A stretch of 64,000 bases of DNA. Source: Lewinellaceae bacterium. GTDB taxonomy: Bacteria; Bacteroidota; Bacteroidia; Chitinophagales; Saprospiraceae. The notes below the pieces were generated by a model, which searched no databases, was not told the DNA's origin, and saw only the letters and a list, made by a program, of their open reading frames with translations. Position 1 is the first letter of the stretch. Each line of letters opens with the position of its first letter. Shown in pieces: positions 43,624 through 52,793 of this stretch. A program made the position numbers and the translations under genes. Location: contig JADJRC010000003.1 in NCBI GenBank assembly GCA_016712415.1, positions 62,001 to 126,000 of the forward strand, written 5' to 3'.

Positions 43624-45324
43624 TTACCACTTCTTCCCTTTTTTCTTCTTTTTATCCCATTTATCGAATTTATCAAAAGGACGGTCTGATTTCGGCGCCC
43701 GCTTTTCCTGTTTTTCCGAGGCATCGTCGAGGCGGATGCGGCGGCCGTTGATGGTGAATTCCGAGAGCCCTTCGCGCACGGTGTCGACATACGCGGAATC
43801 GAGGTCGAAGTGCATATAGGCGCGGTTCATGTCGATGTGGCCGATCGCCTGACTCGGTACGCCGAGTGTTTTGGACAGCAACTGGATAAAGTCGCGCTTC
43901 GACACACCGTCCATTTCACCGACGTTGGCGAAGAGGCGCTGCATGCTGCCGTTCGGACGCGCCGTTTCCGTGCGCACATTGCGTTTGTCGCCTTTCGGGT
44001 AGATGTTGATATCCGGCGCGCTGCGGTAATAAGCAAGGAAGCGGTTGAACTCCACACTCGCAAATCGCTTGATAAGTTCCTCCTTGGTAAGGTCTTTCAA
44101 TTCCGCGTAGATGCGGCCCATAAACGGCTCGATCTCCGCGTGATGCACTTCCTGGGTATGGATATTGTTGACGATCTGGAACAGTTGGTGTTCGCAGACC
44201 TCTATACCCGTCGGGATGGGCATCTTGGCAAAACTCGCTTTGGTTTTGCGCTCGATCTGGCGGATTTTGTCTTCATACTTCGGCGTGACGATGCTGATAC
44301 TCACCCCGGTACGGCCGGCGCGGCCGGTACGACCCGATCGGTGGGTGTATGATTCGATCTCGTCGGGCAGGCCGAAGTTGATAACGTGGCTGATATTGCT
44401 TACATCAAGCCCGCGGGCGGCCACATCGGTAGCGACGAGCAACTGGAGGTTGCCCTCACGGAAGCGCTGCATCACCCGGTCGCGGTCGCTCTGGGCCAGG
44501 TCGCCGTGCAGGGCGTCGGAGTCGTAGCCGTCGCGGATCATTTGCTCGGCGATCTCCTTTGTTTCATTTTTGGTGCGGCAGAAAATCAGGGCATAGATGC
44601 CGGGGTTGGCGTCCACCACGCGTTTGAGCGCGGCGTAGCGGTCGTTGGCACGGCATACATAATAGATATGCTCGATATTCTCGTTGGTCTGGTTGCGCTT
44701 GCCCGTGCTCAGTTCGCGGGGATTGTCCATGTAATTGGCTGCAATGACGCGCACCTCGTCGGGCATGGTCGCTGAAAACAGCCAGATAGAACTGCGGTTT
44801 TCCGCAGCGCCGAGGATAAAATCGATGGCCTCCTTGAAGCCCATGTTGAGCATCTCGTCGGCCTCGTCGAGTACCACGCGCTCCACCTGGTCGAGCCGAA
44901 CGGCTTTGCGGGTCATCAGGTCCATGAGGCGGCCGGGGGTAGCGACGATGATTTGCGCGCCAGCCTTGATCTGGCGTATTTGTGTTTCGATACTCGCGCC
45001 GCCGTACACGGCCACGACTTTGTACTGGTGGGCAAACTGGGAATAGTTGACCAGGTCGCCGGCAACCTGTACGCACAACTCGCGCGTGGGGCAGAGCACC
45101 AGCGCATGGATGCCGCGTTCTTCCGGGTTGATCCGTTGCAGCAGGGGCAGGCCGAAAGCGGCGGTTTTGCCGGTACCGGTATGTGCCAGCGCGATAATGT
45201 CATCGTCGGTCGTCAGGGCAGTCGGGATAACCAGTTCCTGGACCGGGGTGGGCGTCTCAAATCCTAAAGCGGCGATCCCTTGTAGCAGATCGTCGTCGAT
45301 ACCCAAATTCTTGAATGCAGTCAT
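43624..45324 (-). CDS. DEAD-box ATP-dependent RNA helicase (DeaD/CsdA-like, DbpA-type RNA-binding domain)
   Basis: Starting at the ATG at 45324 gives 566 residues beginning with MTAFKNLGIDDDLLQGI, the normal Q-motif region. Motifs are AHTGTGKT (I), PTREL (Ia), ATPGR (Ib), DEAD (II), SAT (III), and HRSGRTGRAG (VI). The C-terminal part (about 460-535) is a DbpA-type RNA-binding domain (GVSKRDFIQLLSKTLGVPSQ), followed by a Lys-rich tail. Such helicases act in ribosome assembly and RNA turnover, often in the cold. In the family, this layout is closest to DeaD/CsdA. It is transcribed alone. Confidence 0.94.
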   Translation of the reverse strand: MTAFKNLGIDDDLLQGIAALGFETPTPVQELVIPTALTTDDDIIALAHTGTGKTAAFGLPLLQRINPEERGIHALVLCPTRELCVQVAGDLVNYSQFAHQYKVVAVYGGASIETQIRQIKAGAQIIVATPGRLMDLMTRKAVRLDQVERVVLDEADEMLNMGFKEAIDFILGAAENRSSIWLFSATMPDEVRVIAANYMDNPRELSTGKRNQTNENIEHIYYVCRANDRYAALKRVVDANPGIYALIFCRTKNETKEIAEQMIRDGYDSDALHGDLAQSDRDRVMQRFREGNLQLLVATDVAARGLDVSNISHVINFGLPDEIESYTHRSGRTGRAGRTGVSISIVTPKYEDKIRQIERKTKASFAKMPIPTGIEVCEHQLFQIVNNIHTQEVHHAEIEPFMGRIYAELKDLTKEELIKRFASVEFNRFLAYYRSAPDINIYPKGDKRNVRTETARPNGSMQRLFANVGEMDGVSKRDFIQLLSKTLGVPSQAIGHIDMNRAYMHFDLDSAYVDTVREGLSEFTINGRRIRLDDASEKQEKRAPKSDRPFDKFDKWDKKKKKGKKW

Positions 45325-45711
45325 TAAAATAGTGTGTGCCCGCCGGAGCCGGCAGGCTGGTGAAAAAAAATGAACGAGGATACCTGGCTGCCGGCACCTC
45401 TGCTCTTCTTTTCCACACACTCCGCCGGACGGGCGGTCAGAAAAACGAACGAACGGAAGCCTTTGTCCCTCTATTTTGCCAAAAACGCCGCAAGGTACAG
45501 TGTTTTTTCAGCAAGTCGCTTATGACGGTAATTTTGTAAATCGTCACCGTACAACGGACTTCCAAGTCCGTCAAATCAGAACGGGGTTGGAGACTGGTTG
45601 TATAGAACGGACTTGGAAGTCCGTTGTACGGGACTGACAATAATCATCGCCATCGCTGAGCGGGGTCAGGGACGGTATTGGAATCACCTGCCATCTTTGC
45701 CGAAAAAGCGT
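45325..45711. other. Intergenic region with a mobile-looking inverted repeat element
   Basis: These 387 bases separate divergent genes. I see no credible gene. The inverted repeat at 45547-45631 occupies the middle. CATCTTTG at 45691-45698 is a one-mismatch match to the -7 element TAnnTTTG and would give hmgA a short leader. Confidence 0.5.
45547..45631. repeat. 85-bp element with perfect 25-bp inverted terminal arms (MITE/REP-like)
   Basis: The arm at 45547-45571 is the exact reverse complement of 45607-45631. Each arm contains a smaller palindrome (ACGGACTT-CC-AAGTCCGT and its complement-centred form with GG). The 35 bases between arms carry no gene. A design of two palindromes in inverted order is typical of REP doublets that RAYT-type transposases are known to move; no such transposase is in this window. 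Confidence 0.8.
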
Positions 45712-46883
45712 ATGGCATTTTACCATAAGATGGGCAAGATTCCCCGGAAACGCCACGTACAGTTTCGCAACCATGCGGGTGTCCTGTACCAGGAAGAACT
45801 GGTCGGGACACAGGGTTTTTCAGGGGTATCGTCCCTGGTTTACCACCTGTATCCACCCACAATAGTCAAGGAAAAAGGCACACCCTGGTCCGTAGAACCG
45901 GAAATCGCAATTGATAAAAACCTGTCGGCCCTCAGTTTCAAGGGCTTTGAGTTGCCCTATGCCGACGACTATCTCGACAGTCGCAAAGTCCTTTTTGTGA
46001 ACAACGATCTGCATATCGGGCTGGCGGCGCCGCACCACGGTTCCAGGGATTATTTTTTTAAAAATGCCGACGCCGATGAAATGATCTTTGTCCATAACGG
46101 TCACGGCTGGGTGGAAACCATGTACGGCCAGATTCCTTTCGAGTACGGCGATTACATTGTGATCCCGCGCGGTACGATCTACAAAATCCATTTTCTGAGT
46201 ACCCGCAACCGGCTGCTGTTCATCGAATCGTTCAGTCCGCTCCGTACGCCCCAGCGCTACCGCAACCAGTTTGGCCAATTGCTCGAACACGCGCCGTTTT
46301 GCGAACGCGATATCAAGATGCCGCAGGACCTGGAAACGCACGATGAACACGGCGATTTTCTTGTGAAAATCAAAAAACAGGGGATGATCTATCCCTATGT
46401 GTACGCCACACACCCCTTCGATGTAGTAGGCTGGGACGGCCATCATTACCCCTGGGCGATGTCTGTATTCGACTTTGAGCCAATTACCGGCCGTATCCAC
46501 ATGCCGCCGCCCATCCACCAGCAATTCGAGGCAGACGGCTTTGTGGTGTGCTCCTTCGTACCGCGTATGTACGACTATCACCCCATGCCATACCAGCGCC
46601 TTACCACCACAGCAATATCGATTCCGATGAAATCCTGTACTACGTCGACGGCGACTTCATGAGCCGCAACAACATCCAGAAAGGGCAACTGACCCTGCAC
46701 CCCGGTGGTATTCCGCACGGACCGCACCCCGGCGCCATCGAGCGCAGTATCGGCAAGACGGCTACCGAGGAACTGGCCGTGATGATCGATCCTTTCCGGC
46801 CGGTCATGATTACCAAAGCCGCGATGCAACTGGAGGTGGAAGACTATTACAAATCCTGGTTGCCGGAAGAAACGGCGGTATAA
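45712..46883 (+). pseudogene. hmgA: Homogentisate 1,2-dioxygenase, single frameshift
   Basis: Frame 1 from the ATG at 45712 codes the first 292 residues (MAFYHKMGKIPRKRHVQFR), and another frame continues from 46587 to 46883 (AIPAPYHHSNIDSDEILYY). Inserting one base near 46587 (ATGCC to ATGGCC) gives a 390-residue enzyme of normal length. All likely iron ligands lie after the break (PYHHSNIDSDE and LHPGGIPHG), so a truncated product would be inactive. The enzyme opens the homogentisate ring to maleylacetoacetate in tyrosine and phenylalanine breakdown. hppD, which makes homogentisate, follows 40 bases later. Either a real inactivation or a sequencing deletion fits. Confidence 0.9.
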
Positions 46884-46923
46884 GCGCCAATACTGTATCC
46901 AAAACGCTATAAAATTACGATCA

Positions 46924-48073
46924 ATGGCTACGCTGACGAATATTCAGAACTACAACTACGGCCTTGAAAAGGTATTTCCTGAGGCTGATGATTTTCTCCC
47001 CCTGCTCGGCACCGACTATGTGGAACTATACGTCGGCAACGCCAAGCAGTCCGCTCATTTTTATAAAACCGCCTTTGGTTTTCAATCGATGGCCTACGCC
47101 GGGCTGGAAACGGGCGTGCGCGACCGCACTTCCTACGTGCTGTCGCAAGGCAAAATACGATTGGTGCTGACGACACCGCTGAGCTCGCATTCTCCTGTTG
47201 CCGAACACATCAAAAGGCATGGCGACGGGGTAAAAGTGATCGCACTCTGGGTCGACGATGCCCGGCAGGCCTACCAGGAGACCATCAACCGCGGCGCCAC
47301 TTCCTATATGGAGCCTGTTGTGGAGCGCGACGAATTCGGAGAGGTGGTGCGTTCAGGCATCCATACCTACGGCGATACCGTACACATATTTGTAGAGCGC
47401 AAAAACTACAACGGCCTGTTCCTGCCCGGTTACCAGCCCTGGTTTTCGGCCTATAATCCCAAGGAAACAGGATTGAAATATATCGATCACATGGTCGGCA
47501 ATGTAAACTGGGGACAGATGAACACCTGGGCGCAGTTCTACCGCGAGGTCATGGGATTTGCCAACCTGATCTCCTTCGACGACAAAGACATCAGTACCCA
47601 GTATTCCGCCCTGATGTCTAAAGTGATGACCAACGGCAACGGGCGTATCAAATTTCCCATAAACGAACCCGCCGAAGGCGTCAAGAAATCACAGATCGAG
47701 GAGTTTATCGATTTCTACGAAGGCGCAGGATGCCAGCATATTGCAGTAGCCACCGACGATATTGTGTTCACTGTCAGCGAAATGCGCAAGCGCGGTGTCG
47801 AATTCCTGTATGTTCCGGGCAGTTATTACGATTCTGTCTGGGGAGCGTGTCGGTGTGATCGATGAAGACCTTTCCCGGCTAAAAACCGGCATTATGGCCG
47901 ATCGCGACGACGAGGGCTACCTGTTACAAATATTCACCAGGCCCGTGGAAGATCGCCCGACGATGTTTTTCGAGATTATCCAGCGCAAAGGCGCCAAATC
48001 GTTTGGCAAAGGCAATTTCAAAGCCCTGTTTGAATCGATTGAAGCCGAACAACAGCGGCGTGGAACGCTTTGA
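46924..48073 (+). pseudogene. hppD: 4-hydroxyphenylpyruvate dioxygenase, single frameshift
   Basis: The first frame covers residues 1 to about 305, up to VPGSYYDSVWG. The family sequence continues in another frame as ERVGVIDEDLSRLK to 48073. Removing one G from the GGGG run at 47840-47843 restores DSVWERVGVIDED and gives 382 residues, the normal length. Iron ligands His in YIDHMVGNV and His in GCQHIAVATDD lie before the break, while the Glu in MFFEIIQRKG lies after it. The enzyme converts 4-hydroxyphenylpyruvate to homogentisate. It stands between hmgA and a tryptophanase-family gene, so tyrosine catabolism is the theme. The indel is in a homopolymer, which favours an assembly error. Confidence 0.9.
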
Positions 48074-48093
48074 GACGGGCCTGTGACAGTCAG

Positions 48094-49476
48094 ATGAATT
48101 TTAACACGATTATAGAACCATTCCGCATAAAATCTGTGGAACGCATCCTGCTGACCACGGAAGCGGAACGCCGTGATTTCCTGCGCGAGGCGCATTTCAA
48201 CCCCTTTCTGCTCCGTTCCGGGCAGGTGATCATCGACCTGCTGACCGACAGCGGCACGTCGGCCATGAGTTCCGAACAGTGGGCCGGTATGATGCGTGGC
48301 GACGAAAGTTATGCCGGCGCCTCCAGTTGGCAGCGCATGGAGACCGCCGTTCGCGACCTGACGGATTACCCCTATATCCTGCCGACCCACCAGGGCCGTG
48401 CGGCTGAGCACCTGTTGTACACCCGCATCGGCGGGCCCGGCAAGGTATTTATCAGCAACACCCACTTCGATACCACCAGGGCAAATATCGAGTTTTCAGG
48501 TGCGACAGCCATCGATTGCCCGGCTCCGGAAGGCCTGCAGCCGGAAACGTACCATCCTTTTAAGGGCAATCTCGATACCGTTAAACTGCGGGAATACATC
48601 GGGCGCTATGGTGCTGCCAATATTGCCGCTGTGATCCTTACGGTGACGAACAACAGCGGCGGCGGACAGCCTGCCAGCATGGCAAACGCCCGGGAAGTAT
48701 CTGAAATATGCAAATCGAATGGAATCCGGTTCATTCTCGACGCCTGCCGGATTGCAGAAAACGCCTGGTTTATCCGGCAACGGGAACCGGGTTTCGACAA
48801 AAAGTCGTGCCGCGATATTGCAAAAGAAATGTTTTCCCTGGCCGACGGGTGTGTGTTCAGCGCAAAAAAGGACGCCCTGGCCAATATCGGCGGTTTCCTG
48901 GCGCTGCGCGACCTGGAACTTGCCATCCAATGCCGCACCGTATTGATCATTACCGAAGGATATTCCACCTATGGCGGCCTCTCGGGTCGCGATATGGAAG
49001 CCATTGCCATCGGTCTGGAAGAGGTTTTTCAGGAAGACTACCTGGAGTACCGCATCAAAAGCACGGAATACCTAGCCGACAAACTCCGCCGGATGGGTGT
49101 GCCCGTTCTGTGGCCGGCCGGCGGCCATGCCGTATACATCGATGCGAAGGCCTTTTATTCCCATATCCGGCCGGAAGAGTACCCCGGTCAGGCGCTTGCC
49201 TGCGAACTCTATCTGAAAGGCGGTATCCGATGCTGCGAGATCGGCTCGGTGATGTTTGGCAAATACGATGAGGCCGGCCGGCTGATCCCGGCGGCCATGG
49301 AACTGGTACGCCTGGCAATTCCCCGGCGGGTTTACACCCAAAGCCATATTGATTATGTGGCAGAGGTATTTACGGGCCTGCTCGACGACAGGGCGCGTGT
49401 ACATGGCTTCCGCATCGTCAGTGAACCGCCTTTTTTGCGGCATTTTACTGCGCGATTTGAAAGGCTCGGAAACTAA
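48094..49476 (+). CDS. Tryptophanase / tyrosine phenol-lyase family beta-eliminating lyase
   Basis: The ATG at 48094 gives 460 residues (MNFNTIIEPFRIKSVERI); a TTG at 48070 overlaps the hppD stop and is less likely. This is a PLP enzyme of aspartate aminotransferase fold. The Schiff-base lysine is Lys259 in SAKKDALANIGG, and THQGRAAE is conserved. Both tryptophanase (Trp to indole, pyruvate and ammonia) and tyrosine phenol-lyase (Tyr to phenol) are in the family. The block CCEIGSVMFGK has Ile where tyrosine phenol-lyases have the phenol-binding Arg381, which favours tryptophanase. The neighbourhood, in contrast, is tyrosine catabolism, so a new preference is possible. The frame is intact, unlike the two genes before it. 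Confidence 0.88.
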   Translation: MNFNTIIEPFRIKSVERILLTTEAERRDFLREAHFNPFLLRSGQVIIDLLTDSGTSAMSSEQWAGMMRGDESYAGASSWQRMETAVRDLTDYPYILPTHQGRAAEHLLYTRIGGPGKVFISNTHFDTTRANIEFSGATAIDCPAPEGLQPETYHPFKGNLDTVKLREYIGRYGAANIAAVILTVTNNSGGGQPASMANAREVSEICKSNGIRFILDACRIAENAWFIRQREPGFDKKSCRDIAKEMFSLADGCVFSAKKDALANIGGFLALRDLELAIQCRTVLIITEGYSTYGGLSGRDMEAIAIGLEEVFQEDYLEYRIKSTEYLADKLRRMGVPVLWPAGGHAVYIDAKAFYSHIRPEEYPGQALACELYLKGGIRCCEIGSVMFGKYDEAGRLIPAAMELVRLAIPRRVYTQSHIDYVAEVFTGLLDDRARVHGFRIVSEPPFLRHFTARFERLGN

Positions 49477-49491
49477 CCGGGTGTGTAAGTT

Positions 49492-49558
49492 GCCGCGCTA
49501 TGTAACCCGGAATGGCATTCCGGGCAGTGGAATGCCATTCCGGGTTACATGGCGCGGC
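49492..49558. repeat. 30-bp-stem palindrome of the dispersed GGAAT-ATTCC family
   Basis: Arms 49492-49521 and 49529-49558 pair with a single mismatch around a 7-base loop. The arms contain ATGTAACCCGGAATGGCAT followed by TCC and the reverse. The core is shared with 11997-12055 and the array at 23428-24129. It lies in the 95-base gap between convergent genes and may also act as a terminator. Confidence 0.85.
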
Positions 49559-49571
49559 AGCCTACCGCAGT

Positions 49572-50453
49572 TTAGTTCCGGATATCTTCACCCCAACCCA
49601 GTTTTTCCCGGATGGTATTGAGGAAACTGGTGTCCTGCAACTGCACCAGTTTTATCGGAAAATCATTTTTCCGGACCGCCAGCTGGTAGTTGGCGTGGAT
49701 CAGTTCGAAGCGTGAATCGAGCGTACAGATAAAATTCTCGCCGCGGCCTTCCACTTCGAAGGAAATTACAGAGGAATCGGATATGACAATGGGCCGCACG
49801 TTGAGGTTGTGCGGCGCCACCGGTGTGATCACAAAATTGCCGGAACCGGGAAATACCACAGGTCCGCCGCAACTGAGCGAATAGCCCGTGCTGCCCGTCG
49901 GTGTGGCGATAATAAGTCCGTCGGCCCAGTAGGAGTTGAGGTAATCACCATTCAGAAAAGCGTGAATGGTGATCATGGACGAGGTGTCGCGTTTGAGCAG
50001 GGTGCAGTCGTTCAGCGCAAAAGGGATCTCGCCAAAAATTTCCGGATGGCTTTCGAGGTACAGCATGGCGCGCTCTTCGATCTGGTATTGACCCCGCCGG
50101 AGTTTTTGTACAGACAGGAGAATGTGTTTTTTTTCCACACTGGCCAGAAATCCCATTCTGCCGAGGTTAATCCCGAGCATCGGCACACCGGAATCGCGCA
50201 CGAGTGTCACGGCGTTTAACATGGTGCCGTCGCCGCCCAGTACAATGACGACGTCGATCTGGTGCACCAAAAAATCGCGGTAGCCGTCGAAGGCTGCAAA
50301 TGCGCCGGGCATTTTGACCTTCTGCTCAATTATTTCCAGGAAAGGCGTATAGACATAAGTGGTGATGCCTTCGGCATACAGCGCATCGAACAGCGCCTGA
50401 ATATGCGGAAGGTCTTTGTCCTTATATAATTTGCCGAAAATGACTGCTTGCAT
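49572..50453 (-). CDS. nadK: NAD kinase
   Basis: The 293-residue protein phosphorylates NAD to NADP with ATP in the cytoplasm. The diagnostic GGDGTML loop is in VIVLGGDGTMLNAVTLV, with the catalytic Asp; the NAD-binding motif is IIATPTGSTGYSLSCGGP, and the late segment LNVRPIVISDSSVIS is also conserved. The length is typical of Bacteroidetes. The gene is transcribed toward a palindrome that separates it from the tryptophanase-family gene. Confidence 0.96.
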   Translation of the reverse strand: MQAVIFGKLYKDKDLPHIQALFDALYAEGITTYVYTPFLEIIEQKVKMPGAFAAFDGYRDFLVHQIDVVIVLGGDGTMLNAVTLVRDSGVPMLGINLGRMGFLASVEKKHILLSVQKLRRGQYQIEERAMLYLESHPEIFGEIPFALNDCTLLKRDTSSMITIHAFLNGDYLNSYWADGLIIATPTGSTGYSLSCGGPVVFPGSGNFVITPVAPHNLNVRPIVISDSSVISFEVEGRGENFICTLDSRFELIHANYQLAVRKNDFPIKLVQLQDTSFLNTIREKLGWGEDIRN

Positions 50454-50652
50454 GGTTGAGAGAGGCTTAGGGGTTTCATGGCTTCATGGTTTCATGGTTG
50501 GGCTTTAGAGGGGAGTTGAAAATTTATCTCTTTTTAGGGGCAGGTTCGGGGGTAATTCTAATTTTGCTGCAAGATAGAAAACACTTGTCAGTTAATTGAC
50601 CCCTGTCAATTGCTTCATTTGCCCAACCCTTAAACCATGAAACCATACAAAG

Positions 50653-52710
50653 ATGAGTACATTCAATTTCAAGGAAGTCATTCAGCGCGAGAAAGAGCAA
50701 CTCCGGTTGCGGCGGCAGAAACTGGAACAGTCCGCCGGAACGCCCGAACAGGAGAACTGGTTCGGCATCGCCATGTCGGGCGGCGGGATACGCTCGGCTA
50801 CCATTAACCTCGGTTTTTTGAAAACGCTGAACAAATTCGGCATCCTGCAAAAGGCCGATTATTTGAGCACTGTTTCGGGTGGCGGGTACACCCATTCCTA
50901 CGTACAGGCGACGATCAAGGAAAAGGGCGATTTCAACCATCTGTTTACCAACGAGCATATCGCGGGTATGCGTCAGCACGGCGAATATCTCACGCCGGGA
51001 CAGGGCATCTGGAAAACAGGCAACACCTTCCTGATGACCATAGCCTTCCTGGTCAGTTGGCTGATGAGCCTGATCAGTCCGGTCATTGTAGTAGGGATTG
51101 TCTATTACTTCTATACCATTATTACAGGGCTGGTCGGCAACCCGGTCGGCAACACAACCGGTCTGGCCATGCAATTCGAGTGGTGGGCACTGCTGGTGAC
51201 CGGCGCCCTGATGTTGCTCCACTTTGTGATCAATATCGCGCTCAACTACAACCTGAGTGTTTCCAAGCAATTCAACCGCCTGGAATCCGTGCTGGGTATC
51301 GCAGGGCTGTCGTTATATGCCTGGATATTGCTTGCGGGGGTAAAAACCGGCATCCGGCCTGCGAACGCCGTTTTGCTCGATTACGGGATCAATGCCGTTT
51401 TGTTGTTCGTGCTCGGCTTTTTTACCAACCCCAATGCCCTGAGTTTTCACCGCTACTACCGCAAGCAACTGGCCGATCTGTTCCTGCGCTTTTCCGGCGA
51501 CCACAGGAATATTCCGCTGAAAGACGTATTCAAGGTCGACTCTGCCAGCAAGGCAGATTATCTGGCGCCGTACCCGCTCATCAACACCTGCCTGAACCTG
51601 CAAAACCCGGGCGGCGGCGACAAGTTCAAGGGCTCCAAGGCCAGCGATTATTTTCTGCTCAGTCCCCTGTTCTGCGGTTCCAAACTGACGTGTTACGTCC
51701 CTACCGACCGCTATATCGACTACCGGAAAATGACACTGCCGGCCGCGGTAACCATTTCGGCTGCCGCCGTTAATCCCGGCCTGGGTGTCTACTCCAACAA
51801 ACTGCTCAGCGTGCTGATGACGCTGTTCAACGCACGCCTCGGCTTCTGGATTTCCAACCCCATTATCCTGGAAAAGAGTTATGCTATCGTATGGTGGCCC
51901 GTTTATTTTTTCAAGGAACTCATGGGGCGTATCGGGCTGAGCAACAAGATGATCAATATTTCGGACGGCGGACACATCGAAAACCTCGGCGTGTACGAAC
52001 TCCTGCGCCGCGGCTGCCGCCTGATTGTGTCCGTAGATGCCGGGGAAGACAAGGCCTATGGTTTCGCCGATCTGAACAACCTCATCATCCGCGCGCGCAA
52101 CGAACTCGGCCTGGAAATCCGGTTCCGCAGCGACCAGCAGCCAGAGGAACTCATCCGCCCGCGACCCTCGCAGGTGTATTCCAGGAAACGTTTTGCCATC
52201 GCAGATATTTACCAGTGGTGGGAAGATACCAAAGTGATCCATCCCGACACCCAAAAGGAGGAAAGCCGCATCGTCAACTTCGACGAGCCGCGCAAGGTGG
52301 GCACCTTTATATATGTCAAATCTTCCGTGTTGGCGCCTGCCGGCAAGCCTTACCTTTCTGAAGATGACGACTACCTGAAATACGGCACGTACAAGTATAA
52401 AATATACCACCCCGACTTCCCGCACGAATCCACGAGCGATCAGTTTTTTGACGAAATTCAATGGGAGGCCTACTACCAGTTGGGCCAGTACCTCGGCGCC
52501 GATGTGCTGGGCGTGACCGATCTGGGCCAATATGAAGACAAAACGGGGCCTCAGGTCTTGGTTGAACAACTTATTGCCTGGTTCGACGAACACATTCCGT
52601 TGTTCGCGCCGGCTGTAGCCACGCGCGAGGCGCCTGTCGTTGATGACAACATTTTTGAAAGCGTAAAAATCGAACAGCCCGAGGCGAAGGAGGTGAAATA
52701 TCAGATGTAA
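50653..52710 (+). CDS. Patatin-like phospholipase with internal membrane helices
   Basis: The 685-residue protein has a patatin fold split by a membrane insert. SGGGIRSAT (42-50) is the oxyanion loop and TVSGG (73-77) holds the nucleophile Ser75. Hydrophobic helices lie at about 120-245. The catalytic Asp438 is in ISDGGHIENLG. The nucleophile motif lacks the first Gly of GxSxG, as in the other patatin-like protein of this window (9110-11788). The C-terminal third is hydrophilic with no known motif. Patatins release fatty acids from membrane lipids. The upstream region has repeats of CATGGTTTCATGG, and the gene is followed after 83 bases by a penicillin-binding protein; a working link is unproven. 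Confidence 0.85.
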   Translation: MSTFNFKEVIQREKEQLRLRRQKLEQSAGTPEQENWFGIAMSGGGIRSATINLGFLKTLNKFGILQKADYLSTVSGGGYTHSYVQATIKEKGDFNHLFTNEHIAGMRQHGEYLTPGQGIWKTGNTFLMTIAFLVSWLMSLISPVIVVGIVYYFYTIITGLVGNPVGNTTGLAMQFEWWALLVTGALMLLHFVINIALNYNLSVSKQFNRLESVLGIAGLSLYAWILLAGVKTGIRPANAVLLDYGINAVLLFVLGFFTNPNALSFHRYYRKQLADLFLRFSGDHRNIPLKDVFKVDSASKADYLAPYPLINTCLNLQNPGGGDKFKGSKASDYFLLSPLFCGSKLTCYVPTDRYIDYRKMTLPAAVTISAAAVNPGLGVYSNKLLSVLMTLFNARLGFWISNPIILEKSYAIVWWPVYFFKELMGRIGLSNKMINISDGGHIENLGVYELLRRGCRLIVSVDAGEDKAYGFADLNNLIIRARNELGLEIRFRSDQQPEELIRPRPSQVYSRKRFAIADIYQWWEDTKVIHPDTQKEESRIVNFDEPRKVGTFIYVKSSVLAPAGKPYLSEDDDYLKYGTYKYKIYHPDFPHESTSDQFFDEIQWEAYYQLGQYLGADVLGVTDLGQYEDKTGPQVLVEQLIAWFDEHIPLFAPAVATREAPVVDDNIFESVKIEQPEAKEVKYQM

Positions 52711-52793
52711 AGCATATCTAATTTTCCTACCTTCGCGCTCCCGGGAAACTGTCGTTCGAAGAACAACCTCCCGCAAATGTTTCCCAACCGGAT

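Noticed and set aside
50460..50640. CATGGTTTCATGG-type repeats before the second patatin gene as a regulatory element
   Set aside because: They are imperfect and low-complexity, with an 8-base offset between inverted copies; I cannot separate them from chance or a degenerate dispersed repeat.
50524..51270. 248-residue minus-strand frame upstream of and inside the second patatin-like gene
   Set aside because: It is antisense to conserved patatin sequence and shows no family of its own.
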